Source: Dictyophora rubrovolvata (taxonomy: Eukaryota > Basidiomycota > Agaricomycetes > Phallales > Phallaceae). Taken from it: DNA of 64,000 nt. The position numbers and the translations under genes are program-made. How positions within the stretch are numbered: the stretch's first letter is position 1; each line of letters starts with the position of its first letter. The notes beneath the pieces were generated by a model that worked only from the letters and a program-made list of their open reading frames with translations, did no database searches and was not told the DNA's origin. The DNA lies in the NCBI GenBank assembly GCA_029959195.1, contig CP114122.1, forward strand, positions 2,294,001-2,358,000, read 5' to 3'. Shown here one piece after another: positions 1-10,739 of this stretch.

Positions 1-1030
1 CACGCTACACTCACTAGTCAACTGTTGTGGTGTTGTTTGTTGTATTTGTTTGTTGTTGCTGTTGATTCAACATCGACATACACTCCTCATCACCTGCTAT
101 CATTTATTCACTCTATTTCACATTTGCCTAAGCAGCACCAGGACCCGCTCCACGGAAGACTAAGGACCTCAAAACAAATATCTCCGTAGATATCCAATTA
201 GACTAGCTGTGACATAAAGCTATCTAGTTCGGATCGTTACACCGGTACAAGTGCACTTGTCTGTGTATGTGTTTGACTCACGCAATCGTAATGAACTCAT
301 ATCTTACCACTCATTTATTGAGGTTTGGACAAAACCATGTGTCCAGGAAACGGGCTATAACATACTGATATACGCCGCTCAGGAGTACGCAGAGATCCAG
401 GGAACCAGTGTTTATGTGTGTCGAGGGAAAATAAGGGATTTTTAGATAGATAGAGAGAATTGTATAATATAATCCATGGATAGAAGATATATTTCTTAAG
501 GCTCAAACTGAGGGAAAAGTTGCGAAAAATGGGGGGAAACTCTCTCTCTCTGATGATATTTTTGTTTAACTATTGGTTATTATATACATGGTTTATGAGT
601 AAGCAGGAACGAGGGACTTAAGTATCTAATAAGTATGAAGGAAAGGCGAGAAACTGCACTCAATACGAATCAAATACTAATTGCAATATAATCAAATGCT
701 GACTAAACACGCTATTGCTAATTAGTCTATTTCCACGTGATCTCCGTGTAAGCCGTTCCGGTCCTCAACAATACGCGAGCCTGCATTGGTCTTATTAGTA
801 CTACAACTTGTGTATGAGTTGGCTGCCTCGTACTCGCTCCTGTATGCACATTTTTTTTTGGTTACTCATCTTTTTCTCAAACTTTCTATTATGTTCCATT
901 GCCCCTTTTTTTCTTTTCGTTTCTTAACTCCCCAATTGTTCCAAATTTTTTAAAACGGCACTCCTTTCGTCGAGTGCTCATTCAACATCCTACTCCTCCC
1001 CTCGGCCCTGCCCAAGTCTCGCTGTTCATA
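1..1030. other. Intergenic, no gene seen
   Basis: This stretch is AT-rich with several pyrimidine tracts (around 545 and 850-960). I see only short open frames with no recognisable motif and no splice-supported gene. The pyrimidine-rich part from about 850 directly precedes the integrase-domain relic and may be its old promoter. Confidence 0.5.
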
Positions 1031-1039
1031 TTGTTCTTC

Positions 1040-2607
1040 AATGCCTCCTCACAATCCTACCGGCATTAATCAATATTCTGCTGTCCATACATATTCTATC
1101 TTTTAAGAGTCTGTCATCCCAATATTCAAGTTGAGCATATTTACAAGGTTCTGAGGCTGCGCACTGGGTTCCTATCATCCAATGTTACCTTGATCAAAGC
1201 ATGAAAGTCAAGGACTTGTCATCTAAAATACTTGAAGAACATGGCATTTTCATTAGGTGCGTATCAATGCTCACCTAGCTTTACTTGAACACTTATATTT
1301 TGCAAGCACACGTTCTATTCAATGGATGATGCGGGAACACAAAGTTCGAAACACACATTGGCCACATCTTTCTATCAGTCAAATGATTGAAGCAGTCGTC
1401 AAAATTACCACAGAAGATCCTTTGAACAAATGGGAAATTCGTCGAATTCAGGAAGAGCTCAAATTAGATTCTATTCACATACCCAGGTATGGCAATATAT
1501 TACTCTTTTTGTTCAAATGCACATATAAAAAATTACAGGGCAGTAATTCAAGCTCTTCAGAGAGCTTGAGATCCCGCAGAAGCTAGGTGTCGTTGAAGTG
1601 GCCGCAGAAAAATTATTCGCAAGGCGTTGTTCAGTGCAGGACCAAATGAAGAATGGTGTATGGATGGCCATGAAAAGCTTAGTGACACAATGGGGATTGA
1701 CATCTGGGGCATTTGCAATAAATTTTCACGCTATGAGCTGGGATTATGGGCGGTCCCTAATGCTTGTCTCTCTCAAGTTCCTGTAGCGCTATTCCTTCGT
1801 ATGGTGAAAGAATTAAAGGGTACAATGCTTTTAATTAATTAATTCCTTCTGATTTTGATTCTATTTATTAGGTTTACCACTGCAGCTGACCGGAGATAAA
1901 GGATCTGAGAATGGTAAAGTAGGTATAATGCAGACTGTTCTTCAGTATGTCAAAACATATTCTTTCGTCTTAATGATAATTAATTAGTGTAACTGGCAGA
2001 ACACATTGCTTACCTTCACTCTCAATTGATAGCCTCCCACCAGTCTGATACATACAAAGTGTGTGTAATATTACACGGGAAAGGGGATGGCGACCATTAT
2101 GGGAGAAGGATTTGAAGAATATTCTGGACGCATGGACAATGGGGCAAGTTCGAGTTGATTATCGAAATGGCAATCGTATTCATAAGTATGTCTATTTCCT
2201 TACATATCCGATTTTTATTACATTCATTTTGTAGGGAACTAGGAACTTGGCTCTGGGCAAAAGTTGTCTAGAATCGGTTGGATCGCGCCCGAGAACACCA
2301 GGTAGTCCACCGTATCAGAATACAAAGAAGAATTCTCTTTCCGAGTGGGGGTACCTCTTATGAGTTTTATCATTATCTGAGGAAGTTTCGCGGCACAAAT
2401 ATGTTGATTAAGATACTAGATATGTTAGTTATTGATGACTTACTTCAGGAGTTTGCAGCTGAGGAACATCTTCGTTTTGGTGATGAAACTTCGAATGCAT
2501 TATTTGAAGCCCTATTTATCAAGGTTGGAAGTCCTAAACTCTCTCTTAGAAACACTTGGGGAGTTTGGCATCGAATGATGGATTTATTAGAGAATATGAC
2601 CCAGTAG
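1040..2607 (+). mobile_element. Decayed integrase-core-domain element gene
   Basis: This is the relic of a gene from the agaricomycete integrase-core-domain family. It opens with the family-typical short start MPPHNPTG near 1040. Around 1640-1760 it shows the catalytic-core block with the string EEWCMDGHEKL, followed by a stretch ending LGLWAVPN. The C-terminal block (2278-2607) includes FGDETSN and the string VGSPKL. Several short introns are still visible. The coding sequence is interrupted more than once, so the copy looks broken. I recognise the family from conserved blocks only. Whether it was mobilised by an LTR-type or a cut-and-paste element cannot be told here, and no terminal repeats were found at its edges. 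Confidence 0.6.
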
Positions 2608-2684
2608 CTAGAATTTCTTGGGCATATGACAATTGATTGAACATGGAATTCACTTTGTATATATTATTTATTATTTGGTAAAAA

Positions 2685-2840
2685 AAAAAACGCTACACAT
2701 GTGAGATTTAAACATTGAAATTAGAAACAACAATGCAGAACACCCATCCACAAAAATAGACTTAAAGGGAACTGAACCATGAAGCTTACCAAAGTAGTAG
2801 GGTCACACCCCGCTGAGCCACAACACCACCTACAATACTC
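2685..2840 (-). repeat. SINE-like repeat with tRNA-type promoter boxes
   Basis: Read on the minus strand, the segment holds an A-box-like string TGGCTCAGCGG (about 2822-2812). About 35 bp further it has a B-box-like string GGTTCAGTTCC. It ends in a run of ten T near 2682, which would terminate RNA polymerase III. The spacing and order fit the head of a tRNA-derived SINE. It does not fold as a complete tRNA as far as I can judge, so I call it SINE-like rather than a tRNA gene. Confidence 0.4.
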
Positions 2841-3139
2841 ATTAAACAGGTATATATAACTAACTTTAACGAGATCTTAACCGTCATGGAGACAAAAGCC
2901 GGGTAAGCTGTTTACTCTAAACTTAGACACGGGCATATCCGGGCTCATCGGATCATATATCAAGAATCAAAAATCAAAAATTGAAGCTGGCGCGTTAGGT
3001 ACACCGTAGAGTGGTGGAAGTATTTTTAATACGCGCGCTACATACGCCACAGCAATCGTCACACGTCATGTGCCATGCATCGTCATGTGTTACATTGCTG
3101 TCAACTTTATTGCTGCTGTGTGCTGCCTTTCATGGACTT

Positions 3140-3933
3140 AGAGAGGATTTGACTCTGATTCGACACCACTTTTTACTGCCAATCTCTCACCATGGTTATA
3201 TCCTTGCATCGTTTCAACGTTAAGTCTCTCCAGGCTCTTGCATGAACAGTCTCTGGTCGAAGTCCCGTAAAATCTGTGTGTACTCTCACGTCCTAGACCT
3301 CGAAAGGGCGACATAGGTGTTGAACGTGGTGAGATTCCCCAACGGTGGTCTAGCAATATTAATTAATAGAGGTGATAAGCTTTGCGCTTGTGCTTTATAG
3401 TCTGTAAAGGCATAGGCAGGCGTTATGGGATATTGCACCCGATGTACAGTCCGTTTCCTTCCAGGTTCTTCATCTATAGAAAGGGTGACGTCGGTAACAT
3501 GTATGGGCAGGCATCCTGTTGTTAAACCTGGTAAGTTTTCTTTCAGCTCCGTGTCTGGTCTGAACACTAATAGCACTGGTTGATACTGAAGCTTGTGGTA
3601 TGCAATGTTGCTTGGAATCGTGGGCTCTCTTGGGTCCAGAATTATGTGCTCCAGTCTGCCCATCCCGAAAAAGAAAGAGCACAGGGCAAGCAAAGGAGAC
3701 GTTTCTGACATTGTCGTTTATTTACGTAATTGTTTACAATATATTGATTTGACTGGGTAACATGCGACCACGGGTGTGTGTGTACATGCAAGGGATTTGG
3801 CGCCCCGCGCCCCTAGTATATACTCTGGAGTCTGCCAAAACTCTATAACGGGCGGCTCGCTTAGGTAAGCGATATTGGCTATTCGGACGTATCGTCGGGA
3901 GTCTCCTTGCAAAAGCGCGGCATAGAAATACAA
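3140..3933 (-). mobile_element. Helitron-type helicase remnant (C-terminal part)
   Basis: The minus strand encodes the C-terminal end of the Pif1-like helicase found in fungal Helitrons. The best block (3711-3286) ends with the strings TPAYAFTDYKAQAQ and YVALSRSRT, the family's last helicase motifs. The reading frame then shifts: the expected tail continues in another frame (3356-3138), and the upstream part (3933-3718) is in a third frame. Rep and N-terminal helicase regions are absent. It is a dead fragment of a DNA transposon, not a host helicase gene. Confidence 0.6.
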
Positions 3934-4490
3934 TAATAACTCACATGAGAGTAACTAGGGTTCCCAGTGACAACAGCAAGACGGACGGCACTTCCACACG
4001 GTGCTTTTAGATATCCGTTCGCATTATTAGCAATGTTTTCGCTATAGGCTTGATTGAGTTTATCTTCTGGTCGCAATCACATATATATACATGCAATGAG
4101 CGCAGCACAAAGTCGTATATTTAGGGAACCTAATCAAGGACATTCCGAAACGTAAGCCTTTTGCTTAATATGAATTCATGATGTACGTCGTTTGGATACA
4201 CAGACAATTAAGCCGGTCGTACTTTCCTCCTAATCATCGCAACAGTCACAGTGGTCTTCCGACGCGGCTGCGCTAGGTGGGGCTATGCCAGCTTGAGTCT
4301 GATGACTGCGTTCAGAATTGAATTTGGAATCACGAAACGGCGAGATACGAACCTGACTGTTGACCTGAGGCAGTTCAGGTGCCGTCACAGACGTCATCTC
4401 CCTAGTGCAGCACTTCTCGCCTTTCGCGTTAACCGGAGTGCAACAAGCCTCAACAAAAGAATAGCAGCGTCAGAGAACGTATACTCTAAT
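3934..4490. other. Intergenic, no supported gene
   Basis: Short open frames occur on both strands, but none shows a domain or a splice-consistent extension. The left part may still belong to the decayed Helitron. The right part is downstream sequence of the cation-efflux-like gene. Confidence 0.4.
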
Positions 4491-5385
4491 TCACAAGAAG
4501 TTTTTTTTTGTTCGACAAACCTCTGTCACTGCGTTAGGGCTTGAAGTGTCAAATGAACACCGGCACTGGTTTGACTGCTTGCATTCCTCCTTCTCTGAAC
4601 AACACCTGCAAATGTCCATACGACTTTCTCCTCTCTCGAGCTCGATACCCTGGTTTGGCACGCGACAAGACGAACAACACCCTCCATCGAAACTCGGATC
4701 TCGAGCCCATCTAATCATTTTGATACCTTCCCATCCGAAGAGGTGAGCCAGAATTATGGACGTAGCGCCGTCTATCCACCATCCTCCTCGCCAGAGACGA
4801 TAGATTAACGATCCAACGAACAGGACGACAGTAATCTGAATACAAGATAAGGAGCAGGTAGCTTCGCCTTCCATTGCCGAACTGTTCAATTGCTTGGCTA
4901 AATACCGTTTGGGAAGCCAGATGAGGATCATGATGCCGATAGCACTCGCGGATATGATGAGAGACGCATCACTGCTGTCAGGTCTTTCATGCAAAGCAAG
5001 GATTGAAATAGCCGTTGCTAACGTTCCCAATCCAAGCAGGAGCAGAAGCGTTCCAATAGCAAACGTGGCGTACTTTTCAAATCTACGCTATGGGATTTAA
5101 AACAGTGTCCTTCAATCTCACAAGTGCCAAAGCGTACCGTACGATCCGGGGATCGACCTTTGTTGTCTGCTCTTCTCCAGGTTTAACCACAGAGAGGAAC
5201 CTCCAGAGAACGATAAGGGAAGACGCCACTTCAATACCTGACTGGACGCCAAAAAAGACCAAAGATCTGGAAGACGACTCGGCTCCAAACACTATGGATA
5301 CCGCACCCTCAGCGCCATTGTATATCACGGAGATGATACTAATGGCTATTGCGTAGTACTGTAGAGCTCGATATGAAGGTGACAT
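4491..5385 (-). CDS. Cation-efflux-like small membrane protein
   Basis: Two exons (5385-5138 and 5082-4491) with a 55-nt intron close a 279-residue frame. The protein resembles the small fungal proteins annotated as cation efflux (CDF) transmembrane proteins. About six hydrophobic helices span residues 8-210. Conserved family strings are visible, such as GAESSSRSLVFFG near residue 35, LPKRYLAKQLNSSAM in the middle and FDGGCCSSC after the last helix. The tail is cysteine-rich (GGCCSSC, then CRCC and further cysteines), which could bind metal. The classic CDF metal ligands (H/D-x3-D in helix 2) are not evident, so transport activity is uncertain. The likely location is an internal membrane. The start is the first Met of an uninterrupted exon. 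Confidence 0.8.
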
Positions 5386-5609
5386 GGACTTGGGTGGTGG
5401 ATGAAAGTCGCTGCCACGACTTGGCCACGACCAAGTCGGATAAACCGACTATCTTACCTAAGCGCAGAAGAACACGAGGTTTACAGCACGCACGAACAAA
5501 CGTGGTTTTGGTGGATACTTCCTTTTAAGGTTTGTTCATGGTAAGAGCGGAGAAAGGATACTGTTTGAGTAGGGATTGGCTATGCTTTCTCCAAGGTCTG
5601 TGTTAGCTT
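5386..5609. promoter_or_regulatory. Upstream region of the cation-efflux-like gene
   Basis: This short stretch lies between the efflux-like gene start and the left edge of duplicated segment A. I see no ORF or repeat and no clear TATA box. Confidence 0.3.
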
Positions 5610-6250
5610 AACTCTTTTAGTCCTAAACCCTAAACATTTTACATCGACTTAAGCGCGTTATTTTTTTTTTACAAACGGCACGGTCTAACACGGAAGAAGT
5701 GGCTTGAAACATATTTCCAGCTTGAGAGATGACTTTGGGACCAAGAGTGGTTATCTGAAGATGTTTTCCGATGTCGCGCCAGCACCACGTCGTAGCACGG
5801 CTCTTAATTGACCCACTAGGAATCAGAACCGTGACTTCGCCGAATCCAACAAAAAACGCTACAATACATAACCGCGGTGTTTGAGGTTCAAATCAGTGCA
5901 AGTACGTTATCGTTTTTATTTCTGTAGTTTCAATTGATCGACTGTTTCTCTAGAAAACACGCTCCTCAATTGTGATTCAATTGTCCTAGGCCATCTCTGC
6001 CCCAAATTATTTCACTACTGAATTATCGTCCCACAACACAAGAAAATGAACACAAAAATACTTATCATTGAACATAGGCATAAAATAAATAATGACTGCA
6101 TCTATCAAAGACGCATCCTATTGTTTGAGAGTCGCTCCGGGCTAGAGAGGCCGAAGAGGCCATCCCAGTCAAGTGAACAATAATCTATTTTATTCCTGAA
6201 ATGTAAACTGACTACTTTATTAAGTCTACAATCAAAAGTAGCAGAAACGC

Positions 6251-6480
6251 ATATAAAATCCAGAGGGATCGACGGTGTTCGGACAGTTCAGTTTTTCATC
6301 ATTCCTCTCTTCCCCGCTCGGTCCAACATCATTTGGAGCAATTCCTCAGCTGCATTGGGTGAAGCGTGTCCTCCAAAGTGGTGGATTGGATAATGTAAGT
6401 CTTGTGATACTTATAGACTGTATACTTATGTTGTTGTAGATTATAGAATCAACTTACTCTGTGGCGTGTATATAACAAGG
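6251..6480 (+). ncRNA. Putative spliced non-coding leader RNA, copy A
   Basis: A TATA-like box ATATAAAAT (6251-6259) is followed by a pyrimidine-rich start region and an exon ending in a GTAAGT donor. The intron spans 6395-6439 (45 nt) and ends TTGTAG. Copies B and C have the same arrangement with an intron of exactly 45 nt. I see no ATG frame of useful length in the exon, so a short non-coding transcript is the simplest reading. It ends somewhere before the zinc-finger gene's own TATA box at 7109. Transcription is inferred, not shown. Confidence 0.4.
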
Positions 6481-6929
6481 TGGCGGATTAATACAAACAG
6501 TTTATTAATCATACGCCTGAGCGCTGGATAATAATCCCCGGTCGTAAAGCCACCGCGCCAGGGGCATACATCTAACTTTCTGATCGTACGTAAATAAACT
6601 GGCCACTCTTCTTGTAAGCCGTTCATTTCCCAATCAGTCAGAACAAGAAAACATCCCTTTGGTCGAAGGAACAACATAAATGCTGCTTATTCTTATTGAC
6701 AACAGATTTAGTTTCACACGCGTGCGAGGTCAATAAGGACCGTATAAATTCAATATGAAAAGGAACAGGAACCTGAGAGCTTTGGTCACGAACAAATGTG
6801 GACAGACAAGGACCACTCACTGACATGTGTTTTCTCTATTTTTTCTTCAGATAAACGCCACTCGATTTGTCTTGCTATATTAGGCATAGCCTTAGATCCT
6901 TACCCTGCAACCGTGAGTGAGTCCTTGTT

Positions 6930-7022
6930 GATCGAAACATGATGGGCCTTCGACACGTCGACGTCAGAGATCCTCCCTTTGAGCGATCTCTCATTTGTGG
7001 TCAATGTTGAATTTTTAGGGTG
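6930..7022. promoter_or_regulatory. Strongly conserved upstream block, copy A
   Basis: A block of about 90-100 bp is nearly identical in all three copies (also about 16615-16710, and 60905-61010 inverted). It contains the overlapping near-palindromes ACACGTCGACGT and the string GAGATCCTCCCTTTGAGCG. It lies about 200 bp before the zinc-finger gene start and is better conserved than much of the coding sequence. Confidence 0.5.
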
Positions 7023-7108
7023 ACTTGCGTGCTGTACTGGCCTTCGCGTAACGACGGCAAGCATTAGTACGCGGTCCTTTCTGAGTTAATGCGTCGCCGT
7101 TGCGTCTC

Positions 7109-7117
7109 ATATAAAAC
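7109..7117 (+). promoter_or_regulatory. TATA box of zinc-finger gene copy A
   Basis: The string CATATAAAA lies about 100 bp before the ATG at 7216. The equivalent box is found at 16796-16804 in copy B and at 60809-60817 in copy C. Confidence 0.5.
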
Positions 7118-7215
7118 GTACACTCTTTCTATGTCTGGTTTACAACAAGAATTTCTTCTTTACCACATTCATTGATCAACAACTATTCCCCCTCTCTTCC
7201 CCCTCTCTACCCTCT

Positions 7216-9445
7216 ATGTCATACCCCTCCAACAATAACGAGTGGCAGTCTGACCGTTTCAACGGTCGTTTGGAAGCCCCGCTTTTTGACGACTTCGAAA
7301 CTTACTTCGAAACTCAAATAGCTGGCCCATCTTCCCCCCCTAAACGTCCTATTCCGTCAAGCTCTAACCCAAACTCATGGTGCTCAGACGCGTCATCATC
7401 TTTAAACGAAAGCTCTTCATTCCCTTCGAGCGCATGGACACCGAACGCGTCCTCCTTGGATTTCCATTCCGTCTCAGGCAATTCTTCACAGAACTCGCTT
7501 CCTCCCTCGGCATTCGCGCCCCTAACTCAGAATGATTACGCCTTTCTGGCAAACATAGACCCCACACTTCTTGCTGCTGATCTTGCCAATGGTGAGCCCC
7601 TTCCAGATTTTTTTCTTCATTTTCGTTAACACTTTTTGTAGTTACAGCCAACCATTCTATACCAACCGTATCCGAGCCACTTGGGCACAGTTCACGCTCA
7701 AGAAAAAGACCTCGAGCAAATGAAGAGCCCGAAGGTCCTAATAACGCGTCGATCGACGCGTTTTCGAATCTTAAACGTCGTAGGCTGTTTACTGATGGCC
7801 ACCAAACTTTACCCAGTACGTCATAACGAGCTTTTTGAGGGCGATCTCATACATATTAATTGACGCGTTGTTGTCTCAGATGTTCCTCCTCCAAGAAATA
7901 CTTACAACAACGTTATGACAAATACCTTCAATGACTTTTGTAAGTGACAATAGATTTATCTTTTTATATTTTTGGATATTCTTCGACGTATTAATTAGCC
8001 TTACCGGCTTCAATTCCCCGCGCCAATACGACACTTTCGTCAACTCCTTATCCAGATCCCCAAATCTTTCACGGTATGTCTATCCACGCCTTGTGTAGTA
8101 AATGTTCATTGTTCAACGCGTGTCCAACAGGCGCACCTGCCTACTCCGTCCCGATTCCATCTGCTCTTCCAGTTCTTCTCCCGCCTGTTCATGTGGGTGC
8201 GAGGCAACCTGGTGCCACTGCACCTTATAGAACGGCGATCGACAACACAGCATGGTGGAACCCGAATGCGGACTTTTATACCCCTCTCGTCAATCTTTCG
8301 CCTCCCCAAGCTCCTGTTGCTACACCCGCCTATTTGCCCGGAGCTCGATTTTGTGCAAGTACTTATCCCGGAAATGAAGGCACAGTCGACTACACATTGG
8401 GATCAAATGGCAATGGAAACGGAGATCTATATAATAGTGGTCGGTCCTACTTTTATCTCACTCCAAATCTTTGACTGAACTGTCATGTGCAGCCGCTGGC
8501 ACCTCTGACGCGCTCCCCAATGCGGAAAATAGACCTCTTGATTGGACCACGGGTCTGCTAGGTCCAGAATACTTTTATAACACAACTGGTAAGTAATATC
8601 AATTTCATTATTGATTTGTTGAATTGATGAGTTATTGTGCCATACAGCCGTTGCTTCGGTTGGATCATCATCGGTTCAAGTTGTTCCGCCATTTTCGGAA
8701 CAACAAACCCCGGTATATCACACGAACGCAGTTGTAAACAGTGAGTCTCAACTTTATTTTAAATGTGAAGAGTCAGAATGACAAGGTCATATAAGATGCA
8801 ACCCACTTGAGTGTCGTCGACTTTCGTCAACACTCGGTCACCGACTACCAGATATCGACGACAGAGCATGTCGCAAATGAGACTATGCCCAACGCTCAAG
8901 CGCCTTCGACATCGGGGGCACCAAGTGTTGATCCTTTAGTCATCACTTATGAGTTAATCGAACCGTCAACCCCACCTTCTTCCCCCTCCCCGACTCGTAA
9001 ACGCCCTAAAAAACGTGAACCGACACTTTACCCAGATGAAAAGTTATGGTTCCTTGATAAAGACAAAAAATATGTTTGCCAATACAAGGGACCGGCCCGT
9101 CCAAAGGGCTGCAAACAAAAGTCGGGTACTCCACGAAATCTAGGTCGCCACATGCGCAAGCATGCTAAAAGTGAGGCAGGCATGCGAGATCTTTCACCGA
9201 ATGAAAGAGTGGCAATCAATGGTATGCCCGAGGGGCTGCTGAGGGTGAAAGCTGAATGTCGCCTCGCCAATGCCGATCTCCATCAGTGTGCTTTCTATCG
9301 TGAGCACGGCCGCCGCTGGGTCGTGATGACGATGGAGCGGCGAGAGAACTTGGAGCGGAAGCATAGGGACCGTGACCATGATGTTGATCAACAGCAGTCC
9401 GATCAGCGACAGTCCCCTCCACAGAAGAAGCGGAAAAAGGTTTGA
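7216..9445 (+). CDS. Zinc-finger-like putative transcription factor, copy A
   Basis: Eight exons (7216-7591, 7642-7815, 7880-7939, 7999-8073, 8131-8439, 8493-8588, 8648-8740, 8796-9445) give an uninterrupted 610-residue protein. The first two thirds are Ser/Pro/Asn-rich and disordered, as in fungal activators. A basic cluster SRKRPRANEE in exon 2 looks like a nuclear signal. The last exon has an atypical C2H2-like finger, C-x10-C-x12-H-x3-H, ending RNLGRHMRKH, and a strongly basic C-terminus QKKRKKV. In copies B and C a further Cys sits inside the long loop; here it is Ala. The product is probably nuclear and DNA-binding. The family is not one I can name. Intact reading through eight exons argues that it is functional. 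Confidence 0.75.
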
Positions 9446-10090
9446 TCCCTGTGTCTTTGGGCATGTCAAGAGCGTTCTCGTCAGAATCTATATTCATTAG
9501 TTTTTCCCCTTTTGATTTACTGTTAGTGTATAGTAGAATAATATCAGCAATCATGTACGAACACATACCATCATGTATTTTCATTTTCATTTTCATTTTC
9601 ATCGTTAGCATACCGTCCCGACCAACGACATATCGTGTATTCCCATCCTCTGTATTCATGTGCCTCTTTTTCGCTGGCTGTGATAGAAACAAAAGAGAAA
9701 CGTTCCAGTTTGAGCTTTTTGCAACAACAATAAAATCGTCTTATATATACGTTTGCGTCGAAACAATAAGAAAACAAAGGCTCAAAGGGCGTGTTGTAGT
9801 CGTGTATCGATCATTGGCCCTTTGTAAGTTGTTTGTAAGTAGGCCTTTGTGACTGTCACACCGAGCCGGTGGTCACGTGTGTAAATTGAGTAATCAAAGG
9901 TTCAGCGCTTCAGCAGTGCGCACCGTGTGCTCTCAGTCTCAAACACTACCTACTACAAGCCTACTATGAATAATGACACTATGTTGCGATAAGTTATTAC
10001 GACACATCACCGGAAATCAAAGCTAAATAGCGTAAGCTACATTTTGAACAAGCACATAGCTGATAAAAATTCCTGACCAGGAACGCCCGA
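9446..10090 (+). other. 3' region of zinc-finger copy A
   Basis: This is downstream sequence shared with copies B and C. It includes a short (TTTTCA)n microsatellite near 9575-9602 and an E-box string GGTCACGTG near 9869 that is kept in the other copies. No gene is visible. Confidence 0.5.
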
Positions 10091-10348
10091 GTACACAATT
10101 CCAAGCTTGCGGTAAACAGAGTGAACCCAGATATTCTCTACAGTACCTTGGTGTTAGCGGTTTACGACTCGACTCCTGTAAACACTACCTTGAAGATTTC
10201 ATATGTCTGTGATCATTGGAGAGAATCTGTGCTTTATGGGCTTTTGTAGACCTGAAAGCTCAATTCTCGATTTGTTCATGAACCGGTCCGGGAATGCTCC
10301 CCTCACTTTGTCACGGACTAACCGGCCTTAGCGTCGCGGTACTCTTAT
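10091..10348 (+). pseudogene. F-box gene remnant, copy A side
   Basis: The segment resembles the F-box region of the intact gene at 36062-37903: it starts at ACACAATTCCAAGCTTGCGG and continues through the CRHW-type region. The reading frame is broken by small indels, and the LRR part is missing because similarity ends near 10348. The same remnant, with more of the gene, follows zinc-finger copy B. Confidence 0.6.
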
Positions 10349-10695
10349 TTAATTGTATTGAGTTGGTGGAGTAACAGACTGCTGTCCATTCTCATGGTCA
10401 TGGGCTTAAAGGCTTCTTGACCATGGAGTTGGTGGAGCAGTAGTGAGATCTGACTTGAAATGGTATCAGATAAAAGAGCTTAGAGGATGAAGGAATACTA
10501 GCAGTTGGACAATGTACAGAGTGAGTCCTGAGGCCTGAATATTGAATGTTCGTTACCCGGTGCACTGAATGGTGCACTAGTTTGTCCACGTCTTTGTCCG
10601 TAGCTTATTTTTGCAATCAATCGCGTGAATCCGGATATACGATCGTCAGACTGAGTCTAAGAAGCAGTTCATCCCTCACCACCGGGTCATAGAAG
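10349..10695. mobile_element. Unmatched insert, possibly a Copia LTR relic
   Basis: Copy B continues with F-box sequence where this segment begins, so it looks like an insertion or a recombination edge. It repeats the string GAGTTGGTGGAG twice. It also holds TGGTATCAGAT (about 10459), which resembles the initiator-Met primer-binding site that follows Copia LTRs. No coding parts are present. If it is an LTR relic, it is old and incomplete. Confidence 0.2.
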
Positions 10696-10739
10696 ACGGA
10701 TGTATATAACAGAACAAAACGTACTAAGGTGTGTAACAA

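Larger units (their letters stand above)
5610..10348 (+). repeat. Segmental duplication, copy A
   Basis: The segment aligns in the same orientation with 15080-20090 (copy B) and, for its central part, in inverted orientation with 57990-61740 (copy C). It starts at the string TTTTAGTCCTAAACCCTAAAC, shared with B near 15079. It carries a leader with a putative spliced RNA, one intact zinc-finger-like gene, and the N-terminal part of a dead F-box gene. Similarity to B stops abruptly near 10348. Confidence 0.8.

Noticed and set aside
5618-5640. Telomere-like string CCTAAACCCTAAAC, also near 15087
   Set aside because: Only one or two units, and it lies in the shared left edge of a segmental duplication; not an array.
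5850-5920. tRNA-like B box (GAGGTTCAAATC) near 5911 and 15570
   Set aside because: No matching A box at proper distance and no cloverleaf could be drawn; it is part of the shared leader.
6441-6826. Minus-strand open frames upstream of each zinc-finger copy that look alike (FHIEF, VVNKN, VLTDWEMNGLQEEW)
   Set aside because: Indels that are not multiples of three separate the copies, so the reading frame is not conserved; the likeness comes from DNA similarity of the duplicated leader.
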